From: an uncultured Clostridia bacterium
GTDB taxonomy: Bacteria > Bacillota > Clostridia > Christensenellales > CAG-917
Direction of reading: 5' to 3'
Length of the DNA: 64,000 nt
NCBI GenBank assembly: GCA_944363035.1
Contig: CALVTS010000001.1
Location: 128,691-192,690, forward strand
This document shows positions 1 to 7,817 of this stretch, one piece after another (the first letter of the stretch is position 1; each line of letters begins with the position of its first letter). Under the pieces are notes generated by a model that searched no databases, had not been told where the DNA came from, and was given only the letters and a program-made list of their open reading frames with translations. The translations under genes and the position numbers were made by a program.

Positions 1-60
1 TTCCGCGACGCGACCTCGGCGTGCTTTCCCGCAAAATAGGATAAAAAGCCCCGCGCACAC

Positions 61-90
61 AAAAGACCTCCGACACATCGGAGGTCTTTT
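61..90. terminator. Bidirectional intrinsic terminator
   Basis: A perfect 13-bp inverted repeat (61-73 with 78-90, loop CACA) has an A-tract on its left arm and a T-tract on its right arm, so it can end transcripts from either side. It lies about 110 bases past the stop of the lipoprotein gene on the minus strand and probably closes that operon as well as anything entering from the left edge. Confidence 0.85.
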
Positions 91-198
91 GACGTCAAAT
101 AAAGATCCGGCGGTATTACGGCGGTCTTTCGGCTTCAAAAAGCGTCCTCGAACGGACGCCGTTTGCCACGCCTTGCGGCGATGATCTGTTCGGGCGGG

Positions 199-690
199 TC
201 AGCCCGCGGCGGTGAAACAGAATGTCACGTCGCCGTATACGACATAGAGTTGAAGATAGCGTTTGCCGTCCTTGTCCTCCACCCTGCCGCAGGTGCCGTA
301 AGTCGGCTCTCCGTCGAAATCGTATTCGATGAGAGTGGTATGCCCCATGCTCTCGCCGCCCTTCTTCCAGCTTCCGTATATCTCCCTGCCGTCGGGCAAC
401 ACCAAAAACACCGCGTTGCCCGAAAAGCTCACGGTGACGAAATCTTCGTCCACGATGAGGGCTTCTTCATCCTCCACCCCCTCGCTCAACACGCCGTCGT
501 ATACGGCGCCGGTCCCTACGGTGTAGTTGTTGTTGAAATATTCTCCTTTCTCCACGACGCTCAACAACGTCCAGGAGCCGCTGTCTGTCGGAAGAGGCGC
601 GCCCTTTTGATCGCACGCCGAAAGCGACGCCGCAATTAATGAGACCAGCGCGATGAGAACGAAGAGCGCTGAAAACCTACTTTTCTTCAT
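199..690 (-). CDS. Small hypothetical lipoprotein
   Basis: A 163-residue protein that I do not recognise. The start at 690 is chosen because it gives MKKSRF followed by a hydrophobic signal and a lipobox ending LSAC (Cys about 26); an in-frame upstream extension would be Arg/Lys-rich and would overlap the preceding gene. The mature part is acidic and beta-rich (for example EIYGSWKKGG), like small extracytoplasmic lipocalin-like or DUF-type lipoproteins, and ends without further membrane segments. It starts 7 bases after the stop of the esterase gene, so the two are co-transcribed. Surface location is inferred from the lipobox; the function is unknown. Confidence 0.75.
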   Translation of the reverse strand: MKKSRFSALFVLIALVSLIAASLSACDQKGAPLPTDSGSWTLLSVVEKGEYFNNNYTVGTGAVYDGVLSEGVEDEEALIVDEDFVTVSFSGNAVFLVLPDGREIYGSWKKGGESMGHTTLIEYDFDGEPTYGTCGRVEDKDGKRYLQLYVVYGDVTFCFTAAG

Positions 691-697
691 ATACCTT

Positions 698-1654
698 TCA
701 GTCCGACTCCTCTTTTTTCTTTTTTTCGGCAAACACTTCCGCCACAAAAGCCTGCGCCTCTTTCAGGCACTCTCTGCCCGAACGCGCGAGCTCGCACGCA
801 AGCGCGCCCGCGTGTACGCCGTTTACGCCCGTACAAGTGAAATATCCGTACTTCACGCAAGCGTTTTTGAGCTCTTCCGCGAGAGCCTCGGATTCCTTTT
901 TCAGCCTGTCCGCTTTGGACGCCACGATGAATGAGGGCGGGAAATCGTGGTCGGCATACGCGTCCGCCGCACATGGCAGACCTCCCTTGCGGGAGCCGTA
1001 CTGCACAAGATCTTCGGAGGATACGCCCAAAAGCGCCCTGACATAGAGCGCGATGGAGGGGAATCGGGTGCCTATGGAGCGCACGGGGTCGAAAAGCCCG
1101 CTCAGAAGCACGCACGCGGACACTTTGAAGCTGTCGCGGTATTTGAAATCTATGCCCAGCTCGTCATAAAGCGCGGGATGTGAGGCGACCGCTCCCACAA
1201 GCGCGGCGAAGTAGCCGCCCGCGCTGTCCCCCGCAACGACCACGCGGGAGGCGTCGATGCCGTATTCCTCGGCGCGGTCCAGCACGAATCCTATGCCTTT
1301 GAATATCTGTCTTATGTGCTCGGGATGCGCGGCGTCCAATGCGTGATCATATCCGATATTTGCCGCAACATAGCCTTTTTCCACCCAATTATAGCAATAA
1401 AACCTGCGATTCGTGCGGATACCCGAGACAAACCCACCCCCGTGGATGTAGATGAACAGCGGGAGTTTCCCCTCCGCGTTTTCGGGAGAAAAGACGTCGA
1501 GCGCGGTGCGTTTGCCCTCGGCGTACCACAGCCCCCGCCTCTTTGTTATCCCTTTGTGCGCGCGGGCGAAAAACAGATATAAAAACACCTCTCCCACATT
1601 GAGATAGGCCTTAGACAGCCTGATCGCAAGTCTGTCACGAAAGGTCAGTGGCAT
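698..1654 (-). CDS. Alpha/beta hydrolase (HSL-type esterase/lipase)
   Basis: A 318-residue esterase of the hormone-sensitive-lipase/acetyl-esterase family. The oxyanion-hole motif HGGGF (about residue 90) and the nucleophile elbow GDSAGG (about residue 164) are intact; the C-terminal acid and base are likely the D of the ASKAD segment and the H of GVHAG. It would hydrolyse short acyl esters, substrate unknown. No classical signal peptide is visible, although the N-terminus (about 15-30) is hydrophobic and could associate with the membrane. AGGAGG stands 5 bases before the ATG. It follows the deacylase gene by 9 bases and precedes the lipoprotein gene by 7, forming a three-gene operon. Confidence 0.85.
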   Translation of the reverse strand: MPLTFRDRLAIRLSKAYLNVGEVFLYLFFARAHKGITKRRGLWYAEGKRTALDVFSPENAEGKLPLFIYIHGGGFVSGIRTNRRFYCYNWVEKGYVAANIGYDHALDAAHPEHIRQIFKGIGFVLDRAEEYGIDASRVVVAGDSAGGYFAALVGAVASHPALYDELGIDFKYRDSFKVSACVLLSGLFDPVRSIGTRFPSIALYVRALLGVSSEDLVQYGSRKGGLPCAADAYADHDFPPSFIVASKADRLKKESEALAEELKNACVKYGYFTCTGVNGVHAGALACELARSGRECLKEAQAFVAEVFAEKKKKEESD

Positions 1655-1663
1655 CGCATCCTC

Positions 1664-2152
1664 CTAAAATTTCAGATAGTATACGAAATTGCCGTGCTTG
1701 CGGATGAGGGAAAGGAGTTCGTCCGAAGAGAGCCACACCGTGGCGGTGTTGTCGCAGGGGTGAACCCCTATCTCCCCTCCCCTGAAATCGGAGTCTATGA
1801 CGAATTTCACCTTTTTCGCGGAATCGTTCATGAATCCCAACGGAGTCACGGAGCCCTTTTTCAACCCCATGAGCGCCGCGAGCTCCTCTTCGGAGGCAAA
1901 GCTCAGCCTGCGCGATCCCATGCTCTCCTGCGCGTCTTTCAGGGAAACGTGCTTTGATTGCCCCACGGTGAGGACATAGTAGTTGAGCTTTTTATCGTCT
2001 CGCACGAAAAGATTTTTGGCGATCCTGTCTCCGCCCTCCAATCCCAGCGCGATCACGTCGTCGATGGTGTCGGCATGGGCGTGCTCGGCAAGGCGGTACT
2101 TCACCCCTGCCGCGTCAAGCATGGCAAGGCATTTCGATTTGTTGTCTTCCAA
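1664..2152 (-). CDS. YbaK/ProX-type prolyl-tRNA editing domain protein
   Basis: A 162-residue stand-alone YbaK/aminoacyl-tRNA deacylase domain. Members of this family (ProXp-ala, PrdX) hydrolyse mischarged aminoacyl-tRNA, usually Ala-tRNA(Pro), in the cytoplasm. Family features are AKNLFVRDDK, the YYVLTV strand, the conserved LGSRRLSFAS-like segment (here MGSRRLSFAS), GSVTPLG and the C-terminal VHPCDNTATVWLS strand. The length fits a PrdX-like protein. It is the first gene of a minus-strand operon with an esterase and a lipoprotein, neighbours that do not explain its role. A second, different YbaK protein is encoded at 7818-8309. Confidence 0.87.
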   Translation of the reverse strand: MEDNKSKCLAMLDAAGVKYRLAEHAHADTIDDVIALGLEGGDRIAKNLFVRDDKKLNYYVLTVGQSKHVSLKDAQESMGSRRLSFASEEELAALMGLKKGSVTPLGFMNDSAKKVKFVIDSDFRGGEIGVHPCDNTATVWLSSDELLSLIRKHGNFVYYLKF

Positions 2153-2349
2153 TGTTTCCTCCGAAAAATGCGGCGATGACTCGCCGCCCGTGCGCGCTCG
2201 CGGGCAGAAGCCCGCGCCGCGACCCTTTTCCGTGACACCGCGACGGATGCGCCTCGGACGCTTTCCGGCTCTTACGCCCGCGCTTTGTCACGCACTCGCC
2301 TTAGACGGCAACGACGCATGACTCATATTTCGGCAAGCCCGAGAATAAC

Positions 2350-2415
2350 ACACGATAAGTGTTTTATCTCTTCCCGCTCCGCAGGATACTCCGCCGCTTT
2401 ATACACGATATGTGT
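2350..2415. promoter_or_regulatory. Paired ACAC-N5-GTGT operator-like sites
   Basis: ACACGATAAGTGT (2350-2362) and ACACGATATGTGT (2403-2415) are near-identical palindromes 53 bases apart, each followed by TTTTAT. A third copy with a different centre, ACACTATACGTGT, is at 2594-2606. They resemble the palindrome TACACG-ATAA-CGTGTA in front of the XRE regulator at 30.5 kb. A binding site is inferred. Confidence 0.4.
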
Positions 2416-2564
2416 TTTATTTTTCTTTCCGTGCGTTCGCCGCATTTGCCCGCACCGCGACCGCCCCGCGCGATGCAGTTTCCCTTGTACAGAGAACAAC
2501 TACCCCTTATGCGGGATATATCGACCGCGCGCAGGCAGAGAACGCCCGACGGGATCGTCTTCCG

Positions 2565-2592
2565 CCTGCCTCGGGCGTCTGCCCGAGGCAGG
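2565..2592. terminator. Hairpin after the flavoprotein gene
   Basis: A perfect 12-bp stem (2565-2576 with 2581-2592, loop GTCT) begins 15 bases past the stop of the minus-strand oxidoreductase gene. There is no T-tract, so it may act as a weak terminator or as an mRNA 3'-end stabiliser. Confidence 0.5.
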
Positions 2593-2607
2593 TACACTAT
2601 ACGTGTT

Positions 2608-4659
2608 TCAGAGTTTTTCGGCGATCTCCCACGCTTTCCACACCACCGTGCGAAGATTGCCCACTTTTTCGGCGTCGCCCACAATGTGGACGTGCGCGCT
2701 CTTTTCGGCAATGGGCGCGGGGACGTAACCCACGGACACTATCACGTTGTCCGCCTTGATCTCGCGGGTCTTGCCGTCCTTTCCCTCCACCGTCACTTTG
2801 CCGTCCTCTATCTTCTTCACCTTGCTTTCGAGAAGCACGGGCACCTTCTTCCAGGCAAAATAGTCCCTGAGGTAGGAAGAGTTTGCAAGACAGAGCCCGG
2901 GCGTGGTGATGATGTCGTTCTGCGCCTCGACTATGACCGGGCGTTTCCCTTTCAGGAAGAGGTCGTAGGCTATCTCGCATCCCGTGAGCCCGCCGCCTAT
3001 CACCACCACGTCCTCGCCGACGGGGGCGCCGTTGAGGTACTGTATGGCTTCCATGCTCTTTTCGATGCCGGGGATGCCGAGCTTTCTGGGCTTCGCGCCT
3101 GTCGCGACGACCACCTCATCCGCATCGAGGGAGGAGATGTCCTTTATCTCTGTGTTGAATTTGACTTCTATGCCGAGCTTGGCTATCTGTCTGCGGTACC
3201 ACTCGATGAGAGCGCGGTCCTTTTCCTTGAAGGAGGGGGCCGCCGCAGGGATGAACACGCCGCCCAGCCTGTCGCTCTTTTCGTAGATGGTGACTTTGTG
3301 TCCGCGCAGGGTGGCAATCCTCGCCACTTCCATGCCGCCGACGCCGCCGCCGATGACCGCGACCTTCTTGACTTTCTTGGCGGGGAGTATGGTATATTTC
3401 CCGTTCTGCATCGTGAGGGGGTTCAGAGCGCACCTTGCCATATGCTGGGCGTCCGAGATGGGCGCGTCGTTGCCCGTGCCCTTATGCTTGGACATGGTGA
3501 AGCACCCGTTGTGACAGCAGATGCAGGGCTGGATGTCCTCGAGCCTGTCCTCCATGAGTTTGGTGACCCACTCGCCGTCGGTCAGGAACTGTCTTGCGAC
3601 GCCCATGCCGTCTATCCTGCCTTCCGCGATGGCTTTGGAGGCGGTGTCCACGTCCATCCTACCCGCGCAGACGACGGGGATATCCACAAACTTCTTGATG
3701 TGAGCCACGTCGTCCAGGTTGCAGTTTTCGGGCATATAGGCAGGCGGATGCGCCCAATACCAAGCGTCGTAGGTGCCGTTGTCGGCGTTTAGCATATCAT
3801 ATCCCGCGTCCTCGAGATATTTCGCCGCTTTCTCGCTTTCCTCCATATCCCTGCCGACCTCGACGTAATCCTCGCCGGGCACCGCGCCGGAACAGAAACC
3901 TTTGGTCTTGCTCACCACCGAATAGCGCAACGAAACGGGATAGTCGTTGCCGCACTCCGCCTTGATGGCTTTGACGACCGCGACGGGGAAACGATATCTG
4001 TTTTCAAAACTGCCGCCGTATTCGTCCGTGCGGTGATTGGTGTATTTCAGGGTGAACTGGTCAAGAAGATAGCCCTCGTGCACGGCGTGGACTTCGACGC
4101 CGTCCACCCCCGCCTCCTTGCACATTTTGGCGGTCTGCGCATAGGCGTAGATGATGTCCTCGATCTCCTTTTTGGTGAGAGCGCGGCAAGTGACGTCCTC
4201 CGTCCACCTTGACGGGAGCTCGCTCGGCGAAGCGCTGATATAGGACGGATCGAGGATGGGTTTCATGAGCGCGCCCACGAATTTGTTCCTTATGGGCAAC
4301 GCAAGCAACTCGCTGAGTGCGAAAGAGCGCCCGAATCCCGCCGTGAGCTGCACAAAGAGCTTCGCGCCCGTCTTGTGTATCTCATCCATATAGGATCTGA
4401 GCTTCTTGAACGCGCCCTTGGCTTTATAAAGCCACTGACCTCCGATAAGGTTCCTGAGGGGCGCTATGCCGGGGATGATGAGTCCCACATTGTTTTTCGC
4501 GCGTTCGAGGAAGAAAGCCGCCGCATCCTTGTCGAGATGATGGGGCTCCATCCAGCCGAACAGCGATGTTCCGCCCATGGGACAAAGCACGATGCGGTTT
4601 TTTATTTCCACATTGCCTATCTTCCACGGCGTGAACAGAGGTTGATATTTGGCGTTCAT
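2608..4659 (-). CDS. NADH:flavin oxidoreductase / 2,4-dienoyl-CoA reductase family (FadH/BaiCD-like)
   Basis: A 683-residue two-part flavoenzyme. Residues ~1-360 are an Old Yellow Enzyme FMN barrel (LFTPWKIGNVEIKNRI start, HAVHEGYLLDQF active-site region, RTDEYGGSFENR). A cysteine cluster CICCHNGC with a later RCALNP should bind a 4Fe-4S centre. Residues ~435-683 are an FAD/NAD(P) domain (AVIGGGVGGMEVARIA and VVIGGGLTGCEIA dinucleotide motifs, VGDA near the end). The family includes FadH, enoate reductases and bile-acid BaiCD/BaiH; the substrate cannot be told from sequence. An AAGGAGGA RBS is about 10 bases before the ATG. The gene stands alone with its own promoter, in which tandem GTATACC repeats suggest a regulator. 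Confidence 0.88.
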   Translation of the reverse strand: MNAKYQPLFTPWKIGNVEIKNRIVLCPMGGTSLFGWMEPHHLDKDAAAFFLERAKNNVGLIIPGIAPLRNLIGGQWLYKAKGAFKKLRSYMDEIHKTGAKLFVQLTAGFGRSFALSELLALPIRNKFVGALMKPILDPSYISASPSELPSRWTEDVTCRALTKKEIEDIIYAYAQTAKMCKEAGVDGVEVHAVHEGYLLDQFTLKYTNHRTDEYGGSFENRYRFPVAVVKAIKAECGNDYPVSLRYSVVSKTKGFCSGAVPGEDYVEVGRDMEESEKAAKYLEDAGYDMLNADNGTYDAWYWAHPPAYMPENCNLDDVAHIKKFVDIPVVCAGRMDVDTASKAIAEGRIDGMGVARQFLTDGEWVTKLMEDRLEDIQPCICCHNGCFTMSKHKGTGNDAPISDAQHMARCALNPLTMQNGKYTILPAKKVKKVAVIGGGVGGMEVARIATLRGHKVTIYEKSDRLGGVFIPAAAPSFKEKDRALIEWYRRQIAKLGIEVKFNTEIKDISSLDADEVVVATGAKPRKLGIPGIEKSMEAIQYLNGAPVGEDVVVIGGGLTGCEIAYDLFLKGKRPVIVEAQNDIITTPGLCLANSSYLRDYFAWKKVPVLLESKVKKIEDGKVTVEGKDGKTREIKADNVIVSVGYVPAPIAEKSAHVHIVGDAEKVGNLRTVVWKAWEIAEKL

Positions 4660-4694
4660 AACCGACGTTCCTCCTTATCATTGTCGTCGGTATA

Positions 4695-4723
4695 ATTATA
4701 GTATACCGTATACCAAAAGTAAA
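4695..4723 (-). promoter_or_regulatory. Promoter of the flavoprotein gene with tandem repeats
   Basis: On the minus strand TTTACT (4718-4723) and TATAAT (4695-4700) are separated by 17 bases. The spacer holds two head-to-tail GTATAC units (4701-4713 region), which could be an operator between the -35 and -10 boxes. Confidence 0.6.
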
Positions 4724-4773
4724 TGGTCAACTTGCCTCTTTGTGCCCGATTTCGGGGCAATATCCCAAAAAGG

Positions 4774-4801
4774 AAAGGGAGCTTCGTCCGAAGCTCCCTT
4801 T
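4774..4801. terminator. Intrinsic terminator after the M28 peptidase gene
   Basis: A 13-bp stem (4774-4786 with 4789-4801) starts 28 bases beyond the peptidase stop. On the minus strand it is followed by CCTTTTTGG, so it fits a rho-independent terminator. Confidence 0.8.
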
Positions 4802-4829
4802 GATTTGCTTTGACATTTGCCGAACGGGC

Positions 4830-6098
4830 TCATTTGCCGAACTGCTGATCGAACTTTTCAAGGCACTTCACGCTTATCGCATAGCAATCCGCGAGGCAGT
4901 TCTTGTCCAGGTTGGTGTAGGTGTCCTTCATGGTGTGATAGTAATCCTCGAGGACGTGATTGAGCGCGGTGATGCCCGTCACTTTGTAGCCGCCCTGCGC
5001 GAATGCCGCGGAATCCGTCGCGCCGCCGAGAGGAGGAACGAGAGTCTTGTTGCACTTGATGCCGAGCTCCTTGGCGCAGTTCATGAACATATCGCTGACT
5101 TCCTTGTCCGCCTTGACCGTGGCGTTGAGGTCGCGGTAGTTGACGCCGAGGAATTTGCCGTCATGTATGGTGTCGTAGGAATAGATCCAGGTGGGCACGT
5201 CGTCGAACTCGCCCTTGTGCGCTTCCACCCACGCTTTTGCGCCGCGGAGACCCGCCTCTTCGGAGCCGGAAAGGATGACGCCCACTTCGGTGTGCTCGAG
5301 CTCTATGCCCGCGTCCTTCATGGCTTTGAGGATGGCGATGCCCATATAGCAACCGGTGAGGTTGTCGTTTGCGCCGTCCACCGTCGTCTTGGGATCCCAC
5401 ATGAAATACATCAGGATGAGACCGGGTACGAAGACGAGCTGAGCGATCCCCGCCCAGAAGAGCTCCTCGCCGTAGACGATTTCATACGCTTCCAACGTGA
5501 ACACGTCCATGACCTGTCCCTTGGTGGCGACCGCCGCCGCTATGCACAGCGCGAGCGCGATGAGCGCGCCTATGACGCTGGAACCGATGTGCGCCTCATA
5601 GACCTTGCCGCCGAACTTGTTGTTGACGGGCCAGTTCCACGCCGCGTCGGGGTGACCGTTGAAGAAGATGCGCGCCTTGACTTCGCCCGTGCACTTCTTG
5701 ATGGCGGTGACGTTGTGCCCCGTCTTTTCGGGGAACACGAAGTCGATGGCTTTGCGGTAGAGCCCGAATTGCGCGATCATGATGGCAAATCCGATGCCGA
5801 TGAGCACCGCTCCGAGCGCGGGAAGGAAGAAGAAAAGCACTATGCCCGCAAGCGCGAAAGTGATGGTGAAATAGATCCATCCGAGGAAGGAATAGGGATG
5901 TTCCTTGAAGGACTCCACATCGGCGCGTTCGCACCCGCCGTCCTTTTTCAGGACCTCAGCCATATACTCGCACGCGAGCTTTTCGCCCTCTTCGCCGGGA
6001 GCGCGTTTGGGCAGGTTCTTGCAGATGTGCGCGATCTCGTCCATCATGTACTGCGCGCTCTCCGCTTTGTTGTCTATGAGCTTTTGAAAATTCGCCAT
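4830..6098 (-). CDS. Membrane-embedded M28-family zinc peptidase
   Basis: A 422-residue M28 aminopeptidase-like protein. Metal ligands can be placed at H149 (FNGHPDA), D245 (DGANDNLTG), E280/E281 (SGSEEAG), D309 (YSYDT) and a C-terminal His in DYYHTMKDT, the usual order for a two-zinc site. Unusually, two hydrophobic blocks (about 70-112, and 172-232) split the fold: the first lies before H149 and the second between H149 and the Asp ligand. The enzyme is therefore probably membrane-anchored with the peptidase lobe on one face. Its RBS (AAGGAGAC) and promoter (TTGAAA-N17-TACAAT) are clear. It is monocistronic, ending in a terminator at 4774-4801. Substrate unknown. Confidence 0.85.
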   Translation of the reverse strand: MANFQKLIDNKAESAQYMMDEIAHICKNLPKRAPGEEGEKLACEYMAEVLKKDGGCERADVESFKEHPYSFLGWIYFTITFALAGIVLFFFLPALGAVLIGIGFAIMIAQFGLYRKAIDFVFPEKTGHNVTAIKKCTGEVKARIFFNGHPDAAWNWPVNNKFGGKVYEAHIGSSVIGALIALALCIAAAVATKGQVMDVFTLEAYEIVYGEELFWAGIAQLVFVPGLILMYFMWDPKTTVDGANDNLTGCYMGIAILKAMKDAGIELEHTEVGVILSGSEEAGLRGAKAWVEAHKGEFDDVPTWIYSYDTIHDGKFLGVNYRDLNATVKADKEVSDMFMNCAKELGIKCNKTLVPPLGGATDSAAFAQGGYKVTGITALNHVLEDYYHTMKDTYTNLDKNCLADCYAISVKCLEKFDQQFGK

Positions 6099-6128
6099 AG
6101 GACAGTCTCCTTATCTTAGAATAGTTAA

Positions 6129-6157
6129 ATTGTAACACATCTTCTCCCGCCTTTCAA
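6129..6157 (-). promoter_or_regulatory. Promoter of the M28 peptidase gene
   Basis: TTGAAA (6152-6157) and TACAAT (6129-6134) on the minus strand are 17 bases apart. The spacer begins GGCGGGAGA, a G-rich segment shared with the mgsA, PPi-PFK and rpiB promoters. Confidence 0.7.
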
Positions 6158-6180
6158 TACCTTTTTTATCAACACCCGCA

Positions 6181-7105
6181 AACTTGGATCCCACGCACAC
6201 TCATTCGAAGTGGAGCCTGAACTTTACGTCTCTCTTTTGGAGCGTGCTTGAATCCCACGTACACTCATTCGGGGTGTGCTTGACTCCCACGTATACTTAT
6301 TCGGAGACGGAACTACGCGCCGCTCACCCAAGCGTTCACAGGCGGCGTGCCGCCTCTTGAACGCCGCGGCGCGCCCCCTGAGTGCCGAGCAACGCCGTAA
6401 ATCTAAAAAGACACGGGCTTTAACTTGCGAGCGCCGAATTCCTCCTCCCGTGCCGGGTCATCAGCAAGTGCAGGTCTCCGCTTGATTATGTGAGTGCGAT
6501 ATAAAAAACTTTTGTAGGAATGCGAAGTCAGTCCCGCATGATGCGGGGACTGAACTCGTTCGGACACGGGGGAGGAAAGCCCGCAGGGAAGGAGGGGGAG
6601 CCAACATTCACCCGCGAGACGTACAGTATGAAAGAGCGTGCTTGAACCCGACGAATAAGTGTGCGTGGGGTTCAGTCTAATTTAATTTGGGGGGGTTACG
6701 TCCCCGTGACAGGGAAGTATTGTTGCCCCCTTCCTGCGGGTTTCCCCCAAAATCGTTCCCCCTTAAAAGGGAACCCACCATTTTGGGGGAAACCTTCGGC
6801 GCTCGGGCATGAGGGCTACCGAGGACGGCGCCTCTGCGGCGCCGCCATGTTATGCCGCTTGCAATGCGCCCGCTTCGCGAAGAGAGTGGCGCATTGCTGG
6901 CGCACTTTGCGTCTCGCCCTCGGCACTCACTTCGTCGCCGCCGACTTGCAAGAGGGCTACGCCCTGTGCAAGTTTGGCTGGGCGGCTCCACTCCGAATAA
7001 GTTCACGTCGTGTTCAAGGACGCTTCGAATGAGTTCACGTGGGAGTCAAGTTCCACTCCGAATGAGTGTACGTGGGAGTCAAACCACCCTCACTCCTGCC
7101 CCCCC
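6181..7105. repeat. Repeat island 1 (modules C and A with flanking 32-bp units)
   Basis: This stretch has no gene. From the left it has about three degenerate ~32-bp units (core CCCACGTACACTCATTCGG), a module C copy in reverse orientation (about 6305-6650), a module A copy in reverse orientation (about 6660-6990) and inverted 32-bp units (to about 7085). Module A carries the long inverted repeat GGTTTCCCCCAAAAT/ATTTTGGGGGAAACC. Short frames that recur as near-identical peptides in the islands are repeat artefacts. The island lies between the M28 promoter and the 3' hairpin of mgsA. Confidence 0.85.
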
Positions 7106-7111
7106 TATCCG

Positions 7112-7237
7112 CTGAAAGGCGTCATTTGGATGCAGAACGCGAAAGCGCCCCTGTCGAGAGGCGGAGCGTACACAAACGTACGTGAGCATCTACGACAGAG
7201 GCGCTGACAAAGTTCTGCGCCAAATGACGCCTTTCAG
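7112..7237 (-). ncRNA. Stop-codon-anchored 3' hairpin element (mgsA copy)
   Basis: The outer stem is a perfect 18 bp (CTGAAAGGCGTCATTTGG at 7112-7129 with its complement at 7220-7237) and includes the mgsA stop codon (7234-7236). Inner stems pair CAGAAC/GTTCTG (7133/7212), AGCGCC/GGCGCT (7144/7200) and CTGTCG/CGACAG (7151/7193). The same architecture with changed but still paired stems occurs at 18029-18152, 26799-26964 and 53167-53291. The inner hairpin followed by TTTC on the minus strand could also terminate mgsA transcription. The strand given assumes read-through from mgsA. Confidence 0.65.
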
Positions 7238-7611
7238 ATCAGGGTGGAGTGTATCACATACTCCGCCGTAGCCTTATTCGTCGCTATCGGGATGTCGTAG
7301 ACGACGGCGATGCGGAGGAGCGCTTTGACGTCGGGGTCGTGGGGCTGGGCTTGGAGGGGGTCCCAAAAGAAGATGACGAGGTCGATGAGACCTTCGGCGA
7401 TCTTGGCGCCTATCTGCTGATCGCCGCCGAGAGGGCCGGAGAGATATCTTTCCACATCGAGACCGGTCGCCTCAGAGACGAGCTTGGAGGTGGTGCCTGT
7501 GCCGCAAAGTTCATAGCGGGAAAGGGTGTCGCGGTTTTTCATTGCCCAGCTCACCATTTCCGCCTTTTTGTTGTCGTGCGCGATGAGAGCTATTCTTTTG
7601 ACCTGTTTCAT
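7234..7611 (-). CDS. mgsA: Methylglyoxal synthase
   Basis: A 125-residue cytoplasmic enzyme converting dihydroxyacetone phosphate to methylglyoxal, a bypass that relieves sugar-phosphate stress. Family motifs are ALIAHDNKK at the N-terminus, GTGTTS phosphate-binding loop, [12 protein letters not shown] with the catalytic Asp, and [10 protein letters not shown]. The start at 7611 is preferred over upstream in-frame codons because it gives the family N-terminus, has GAGAGG 9 bases upstream and lies 18 bases after a TATAAT box. The stop codon is embedded in the 7112-7237 hairpin. Its promoter resembles those of PPi-PFK and rpiB, other sugar-phosphate genes. Confidence 0.95.
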   Translation of the reverse strand: MKQVKRIALIAHDNKKAEMVSWAMKNRDTLSRYELCGTGTTSKLVSEATGLDVERYLSGPLGGDQQIGAKIAEGLIDLVIFFWDPLQAQPHDPDVKALLRIAVVYDIPIATNKATAEYVIHSTLI

Positions 7612-7629
7612 ATCATTGACCTCTCGGGC

Positions 7630-7658
7630 ATTATAGCACACATCCCGCCCGATTTCAA
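7630..7658 (-). promoter_or_regulatory. mgsA promoter
   Basis: TTGAAA (7653-7658), a 17-base spacer containing GGGCGGGA, and TATAAT (7630-7635) on the minus strand. The transcript would have a leader of only about 11 bases. Confidence 0.8.
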
Positions 7659-7817
7659 GAGCGTGAAAACAACTGCCCTTTTTTGCGTACGTTCGGGCGA
7701 AATGACGACATCGGCATTTCATATGTCAAAAACGAGAGATAAACACATTTGTTGTGAGGTATATCCTTTGAATATGATCCGACGCTTTCTCGCGCTCTCC
7801 TTTCAAAAAACGAGCCG

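Larger units (their letters stand above)
2153..2607. other. 455-bp intergenic region with hairpins and operator-like repeats
   Basis: No convincing gene is seen. The part next to the deacylase gene (about 2170-2225) is GC-rich and can fold into short hairpins. Three ACAC-N5-GTGT palindromes lie at 2350, 2403 and 2594, and a strong hairpin sits at 2565-2592. Open frames here have no RBS or recognisable product. Confidence 0.6.

Noticed and set aside
2153..2607. tRNA or other structural RNA gene
   Set aside because: No T-arm GTTCGAATC-like sequence or cloverleaf could be found here or in other gaps of the window.
2359..3792. Long plus-strand open frame opposite the flavoprotein gene
   Set aside because: A shadow of the minus-strand gene: no RBS, no domain, and His/Asp/Val-rich composition typical of antisense frames in GC-rich DNA. 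The same applies to the long plus-strand frames opposite dnaE, prfA, uvrC and other genes.
6181..7105. Integron attC sites
   Set aside because: No integrase, no gene cassettes, and no RYYYAAC/GTTRRRY ends.
6661..7115. Short proteins recurring in several islands (for example frames beginning MRATEDGAS or MPLAMRPL)
   Set aside because: They appear in several frames of the same repeat, on either strand, without RBS, and change with hairpin bases rather than codon positions.
7112..7237. SECIS element or recoding signal because hairpins begin at stop codons
   Set aside because: Two of the four stops are TAA, the proteins end at normal family lengths, and the downstream frame is not coding.
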